Shown here piece after piece: positions 7,303 through 9,495 of a stretch of 9,495 nucleotides of DNA; the stretch's first letter is position 1, and the number at the start of each line of letters is the position of its first letter. The stretch comes from an uncultured Ruminococcus sp. (GTDB lineage: Bacteria; Bacillota; Clostridia; Oscillospirales; Ruminococcaceae): positions 1-9,495 of the forward strand of contig CAMOEP010000064.1 in the NCBI GenBank assembly GCA_946612185.1, in the 5' to 3' direction. A program made the position numbers and the translations under genes. The notes beneath the pieces are model-generated. The model was not told the DNA's origin, did not search any database, and was given only the letters and a program-made list of their open reading frames with translations.

Positions 7303-7331
7303 ATTATAGCATTTTCTTTACCATATTTCAA
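7303..7331 (-). promoter_or_regulatory. Sigma-A promoter of the MoxR operon
   Basis: On the minus strand TTGAAA (7331-7326), a 17-nt spacer ending in TGC, and TATAAT (7308-7303) make a near-consensus extended -10 promoter. An eight-base A-run (7350-7343) just upstream could act as an UP element. The start of transcription would be near 7296, giving a leader of about 40 nt. Confidence 0.8.
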
Positions 7332-7344
7332 GTATTGTATACTT
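7330..7344. promoter_or_regulatory. Palindrome AAGTAT-tgt-ATACTT touching the MoxR -35 box
   Basis: Perfect 6-bp arms around a 3-nt centre overlap the first two bases of the -35 box. It may be a regulator site, but it could be chance in an AT-rich stretch. Confidence 0.3.
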
Positions 7345-7433
7345 TTTTTTACAATTTCTTTGCATGGGAAAACATATTTTCTCGTTATATATGCGTAACA
7401 GCTTCAAACAGAAACCATATTTTTTGTGGCTGT

Positions 7434-7472
7434 AAGCGAAACGCTCCCCATAAAAAGGGAGCGTTTACGCTT
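7434..7472 (-). terminator. Strong hairpin after the SRA-domain gene, without a U-tract
   Basis: AAACGCTCCC (7439-7448) pairs perfectly with GGGAGCGTTT (7457-7466) across an 8-nt loop. It extends past a single-base bulge by AAGCG/CGCTT. It begins 2-3 nt after the TGA at 7477-7475. Neither strand has a T-run immediately after the stem, so it is not a canonical intrinsic terminator; it may be a weak terminator or an mRNA 3'-end stabiliser. The rest of the 7258-7474 gap holds the MoxR promoter and AT-rich sequence without a gene. Confidence 0.55.
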
Positions 7473-7474
7473 GT

Positions 7475-8236
7475 TCAGATGAATTCCAGCATATTGTTTT
7501 TCACGCAATACTCATAGCCCAGCTTCTTTTCTCCGGACTTTTCAAAATCAATGCCGATTATCGTTCTGCTAATTGAAGTTATCGTGCCATAGCCGAAAAG
7601 CTTATGCCTTACCTTCCTGCCCATAATGTCCGCAGGCACTTCTACCACGACCTTTGGCTTTACCGGCATTATTTCAGGTCTGGTAAGAGTATGCGCCGGG
7701 GCTTTGCTGACACGTTTCTTTTTCTCCGCAAGATACTTGGAATACTGGCTGTCAACGTCCTTTCCACGGGCATTATAGTCCTCCATATCCGCAAAAACGA
7801 ACATTGACGGCTTTCTGACATCGTTGTCCGGAACTGGTCTTACAGGGAATATCCAGACTATCCTGTCCTTGCCGTCCTCACCGGGCTGATTACTCATATA
7901 TGGCTTGTCTGCAAGCTTCACACGTCCGCAGTAAATATACTCGCCGGCATCTATGACCTCGAACAAGTGAACATCAATGCCATTGCGGTTACTGTCCGCA
8001 AGGGTTGCGTTCTGTGACCAGTTAACGTCCTGGTCACCGGACTTTCCCATTCCCGTGTAATGGAGAACTCCGCCTATCCACTTGTCGTGATACGCCCCCT
8101 TTGAATAATCGGTGATTATTACCAGTGTATCGGTGGTTTTTGAACGTCTCATAGCTCCCATATTTCCGCATTTGAATGTTTCAACTATGTCGCTGTTTTT
8201 CAGTACAGCGCCTATTTTCAGCATCGGATCAAACAT
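7475..8236 (-). CDS. Stand-alone SRA-like (ScoMcrA-type) DNA-reader protein with Tudor/SH3-like C-terminal module
   Basis: The protein has 253 residues from the ATG at 8236. Residues 4-135 contain motifs of the SRA-like domain found in ScoMcrA-type HNH restriction enzymes: ITDYSKGAYHDKWIGGVLHY, then TGMGKSGDQD, a QN.TL..S..NGIDVHLFEV block, EYIYCGRV, KPY...QPGEDGKDRIVWIFP. In restriction proteins this domain binds modified bases by base flipping. A charged linker (about 150-200) leads to GRKVRHKLFGYGTITSISRT and a VxFxxxGxKKxxY-like strand pattern (206-253). That resembles small Tudor/SH3-like barrels such as the PcrA C-terminal module. No HNH or other nuclease motif is seen. The frame can extend to an ATG at 8248, but that codon lacks an upstream Shine-Dalgarno and overlaps GGAGGA, which serves the ATG at 8236. 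It is probably cotranscribed with the S51 peptidase gene 40 nt upstream. Domain recognition is by memory of motifs; function is inferred. Confidence 0.75.
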   Translation of the reverse strand: MFDPMLKIGAVLKNSDIVETFKCGNMGAMRRSKTTDTLVIITDYSKGAYHDKWIGGVLHYTGMGKSGDQDVNWSQNATLADSNRNGIDVHLFEVIDAGEYIYCGRVKLADKPYMSNQPGEDGKDRIVWIFPVRPVPDNDVRKPSMFVFADMEDYNARGKDVDSQYSKYLAEKKKRVSKAPAHTLTRPEIMPVKPKVVVEVPADIMGRKVRHKLFGYGTITSISRTIIGIDFEKSGEKKLGYEYCVKNNMLEFI

Positions 8237-8240
8237 CTTA

Positions 8241-8246
8241 TCCTCC
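8241..8246 (-). promoter_or_regulatory. Ribosome binding site deciding the SRA-gene start
   Basis: GGAGGA (8246-8241, minus strand) is 4 nt before the ATG at 8236. The alternative ATG at 8248 overlaps this motif and has only AT-rich sequence upstream. Confidence 0.75.
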
Positions 8247-8276
8247 ATTATTTAGTGATAGTTAGTGCTTCTATAG

Positions 8277-8843
8277 TCACATAACGATGAGCTGGTTTTC
8301 GTTTATGGTGATTATCTGCGAATTTTCCGGCATATACCTGCGGCACATCATAATGTCCTGAATACCACGGCTGTCGTAGTGGCAGAGAAAGTAGTTATCT
8401 GTCAGACACAGGGCAGTGAAGTCGCCGTTTTGAATGTACTCCGGGGAGTCGTAGTTTTTGACGTACTCAATATCCGGACAGGCTATGCACGCACCAGCAG
8501 AAAACCCCATATACACCGCACCTTTGCGGTACTGCTCACGGATAAAGCCGTCAAGTCCCTCCTCACGGATACGGCTCAGCAGACGAAAGGTATTTCCTCC
8601 GGGAACGCATATGAAGTCGTAGTCATGCTCCATAAGTTCCCTGCCGCCGTCAAGATCGTATATCAGTATTTCCTCCTGGCGGAATCCTGCCATAACTGCG
8701 CCTGTCCGCTCCCGGACTGCCCCCCTTGTATCAGATGCCGCAAAGGGTATCATAAGCATTTTACCAGTCTTGCCGCCGATAGCTTCCATTATCTTCTCCC
8801 GCATCGGAACATTGTAAAATCCATTTGAACCTGCAAGTATCAT
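8277..8843 (-). CDS. Peptidase S51 family protein (PepE-like, alpha-aspartyl dipeptidase type)
   Basis: The protein has 188 residues from the ATG at 8843. Key features are MILAGSNG at the N-terminus, VPGGNTFRLL (80-89, Gly-Gly oxyanion loop), the nucleophile elbow YMGFSAGACIA (111-121, S115), a conserved-position Asp in NYDSPEY (D132), and H155 in FLCHYDSRG (152-160). This Ser-Asp-His arrangement is that of class I amidotransferase-fold S51 peptidases. Characterised members hydrolyse Asp-Xaa dipeptides in the cytoplasm. The length is slightly below that of E. coli PepE. The frame extends to an ATG at 8900, but AGGAGG (8855-8850) lies within that extension and points to 8843. It is the first gene of the unit that continues into the SRA-domain gene. 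True substrate specificity cannot be read from sequence. Confidence 0.88.
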   Translation of the reverse strand: MILAGSNGFYNVPMREKIMEAIGGKTGKMLMIPFAASDTRGAVRERTGAVMAGFRQEEILIYDLDGGRELMEHDYDFICVPGGNTFRLLSRIREEGLDGFIREQYRKGAVYMGFSAGACIACPDIEYVKNYDSPEYIQNGDFTALCLTDNYFLCHYDSRGIQDIMMCRRYMPENSQIITINENQLIVM

Positions 8844-8849
8844 ATCGCA

Positions 8850-8855
8850 CCTCCT
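8850..8855 (-). promoter_or_regulatory. Ribosome binding site deciding the PepE-like start
   Basis: A perfect AGGAGG on the minus strand lies 6 nt before the ATG at 8843. Confidence 0.85.
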
Positions 8856-8916
8856 GTTTGAACTAACGCAGACGGTCAGTTTCACCGTAGGGCATCGCAT
8901 TAGCTGTATTGATCGG

Positions 8917-8953
8917 AAACAGCAGAATAAAGCTTGCCATTTCAGCGCTGTTT
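8917..8953 (-). other. Leader hairpin AAACAGC/GCTGTTT upstream of the PepE-like gene
   Basis: The predicted leader is about 118 nt long, unusually long for this window. It contains a perfect 7-bp inverted repeat (8917-8923 with 8947-8953) enclosing 23 nt. No known riboswitch or T-box signature is recognised. The stem is short, so a regulatory role is speculative. Confidence 0.3.
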
Positions 8954-8967
8954 CAGAGTACTACTTT

Positions 8968-8996
8968 ATTGTAGCATATTTCATATGAAAAATCAA
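8968..8996 (-). promoter_or_regulatory. Sigma-A promoter of the PepE-SRA unit with palindromic spacer
   Basis: On the minus strand TTGATT (8996-8991), a 17-nt spacer ending in TGC, and TACAAT (8973-8968) make a good promoter. The spacer contains the perfect 12-bp palindrome TTTCATATGAAA (8979-8990), immediately adjacent to the -35 box. Confidence 0.75.
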
Positions 8997-9002
8997 GTAC
9001 AC

Positions 9003-9035
9003 AAAAACGACTCCGCTGTTTTAAGCCGAGCCGTT
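9003..9035 (-). terminator. Intrinsic terminator of the MATE transporter gene
   Basis: On the minus strand AACGGCTCGGCT (9035-9024) pairs with AGCGGAGTCGTT (9017-9006), with one G-U pair and one G-G mismatch, around a 6-nt loop. It runs into a five-T tract (9007-9003). It begins 6 nt after the TAA at 9044-9042. Confidence 0.75.
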
Positions 9036-9041
9036 CCAAAT

Positions 9042-9495
9042 TTATTCAGTCTGCACTCCCCTGCTCATTTTTTTAAGCAGGATATTGAAGCACACTATTT
9101 CGATAGTAAAGGTCATTATCCAGGATATTGCGTAGGACAGGTACAGGCTTTCCAGAGTGTGAAACTGAGGTATCCGGAAAACCGTGTATATCCACACGAT
9201 ACGGAAAACGCACACGCCTGCGACTGTTACGATCATGGGCATTACCGAGTAGCCGATACCCCGGAGAAGTCCGGTGGCTACGTCCATTATCCCACACAGG
9301 AAATACGGCAGGCAGATGCAGCTCATTCGTATCACGCCGTACTTTATCGCCTCCTGGGAGTCGGTAATATATATGGACAGAAGCGGTTTTGCGCCGATCC
9401 ATGCGGCTGCGCCCAGGACTATACCCGTACCGGCGACCAGTCCGAGACATATGAGCATTATCTTCTTTATGCGGTCGAACTTTCCTGCACCGTGG
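9042..9495 (-). CDS. MATE family efflux transporter, C-terminal part
   Basis: The frame runs off the right edge of the window; 150 residues are visible, beginning HGAGKFDRIKKIMLICLGL. The Gly-Ala-Gly-Lys...Arg-Ile-Lys-Lys loop before a hydrophobic helix, and the later block LPYFLCGIMDVATGLLRGIG, are typical of the C-terminal half of MATE (MatE) transporters. At least four hydrophobic helices follow (LVAGTGIVLGAAAWIGA, the RMSCICLPYFLCGIM region, the MPMIVTVAGVCVFRIVWIY region and LSYAISWIMTFTIEIVCFNILL). A short basic tail KKMSRGVQTE ends the protein. These proteins export cationic drugs or metabolites using Na+ or H+ gradients; the substrate cannot be told. It is a separate transcription unit with its own terminator. 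Confidence 0.85.
   Translation of the reverse strand, partial: HGAGKFDRIKKIMLICLGLVAGTGIVLGAAAWIGAKPLLSIYITDSQEAIKYGVIRMSCICLPYFLCGIMDVATGLLRGIGYSVMPMIVTVAGVCVFRIVWIYTVFRIPQFHTLESLYLSYAISWIMTFTIEIVCFNILLKKMSRGVQTE

Noticed and set aside
8249..8276. Short direct repeat CACTAA...CACTAA between the PepE and SRA genes
   Set aside because: Two 6-base copies in an AT-rich gap are expected by chance and show no flanking signal.
8844..8900. 19-residue N-terminal extension of the PepE-like protein from the ATG at 8900
   Set aside because: A perfect AGGAGG lies inside the extension, 6 nt before the ATG at 8843, and PepE-family proteins start at the hydrophobic first strand found there.

Overview
The window looks like a chromosomal stretch from a Gram-positive anaerobe of the Clostridia, plausibly Ruminococcus or a relative. 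This is an inference from three things: strong AGGAGG-type ribosome binding sites, sigma-A promoters with TGn-extended -10 boxes, and closest recalled resemblance of the SPFH/zinc-ribbon, MoxR-DUF58-transglutaminase and PepE-like proteins to Firmicutes families. Base composition is intermediate. There is no sign of phage, insertion sequence, CRISPR array, tRNA or rRNA.

Left part (1-1800, + strand). The tail of an ArsC/Spx-like protein is followed by an independently promoted gene for an SPFH-domain protein (YdjI type) ending in four zinc-ribbon modules. The first three modules form an 81-bp tandem repeat. A GC-rich terminator and a second, long hairpin with an A-tract on one side and a T-tract on the other separate it from the convergent operon. 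The second hairpin probably terminates transcription from both sides.

Middle (1815-7331, - strand). One promoter (TTGAAA-17-TATAAT) drives four tightly packed genes: MoxR-family AAA+ ATPase, DUF58 membrane protein, a large polytopic membrane protein with an external transglutaminase domain, and a six-helix DUF308/HdeD-like membrane protein. This matches the yeaC-yeaD-yebA type arrangement of Bacillus, with DUF308 as an added fourth gene. Spacing is 2-11 nt, and at two junctions the next gene's Shine-Dalgarno overlaps the previous stop codon. The likely theme is an ATPase-assisted cell-envelope complex around a surface transglutaminase/protease-like domain whose substrate is unknown.

Right part (7434-9495, - strand). 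A second transcription unit (TTGATT-17-TACAAT) encodes a PepE-like S51 dipeptidase and then a protein with an SRA-like modified-DNA-binding domain of the ScoMcrA type. The latter carries a small Tudor/SH3-like C-terminal module instead of a nuclease. Upstream lies the 3' part of a MATE efflux transporter gene with its own terminator.

Most of the window is ordinary housekeeping or envelope material. The item most worth following up is the stand-alone SRA reader without an HNH nuclease. Next are the palindromes placed in the two minus-strand promoters and the zinc-ribbon repeat array. I see no clear new multi-gene defence or mobile system.
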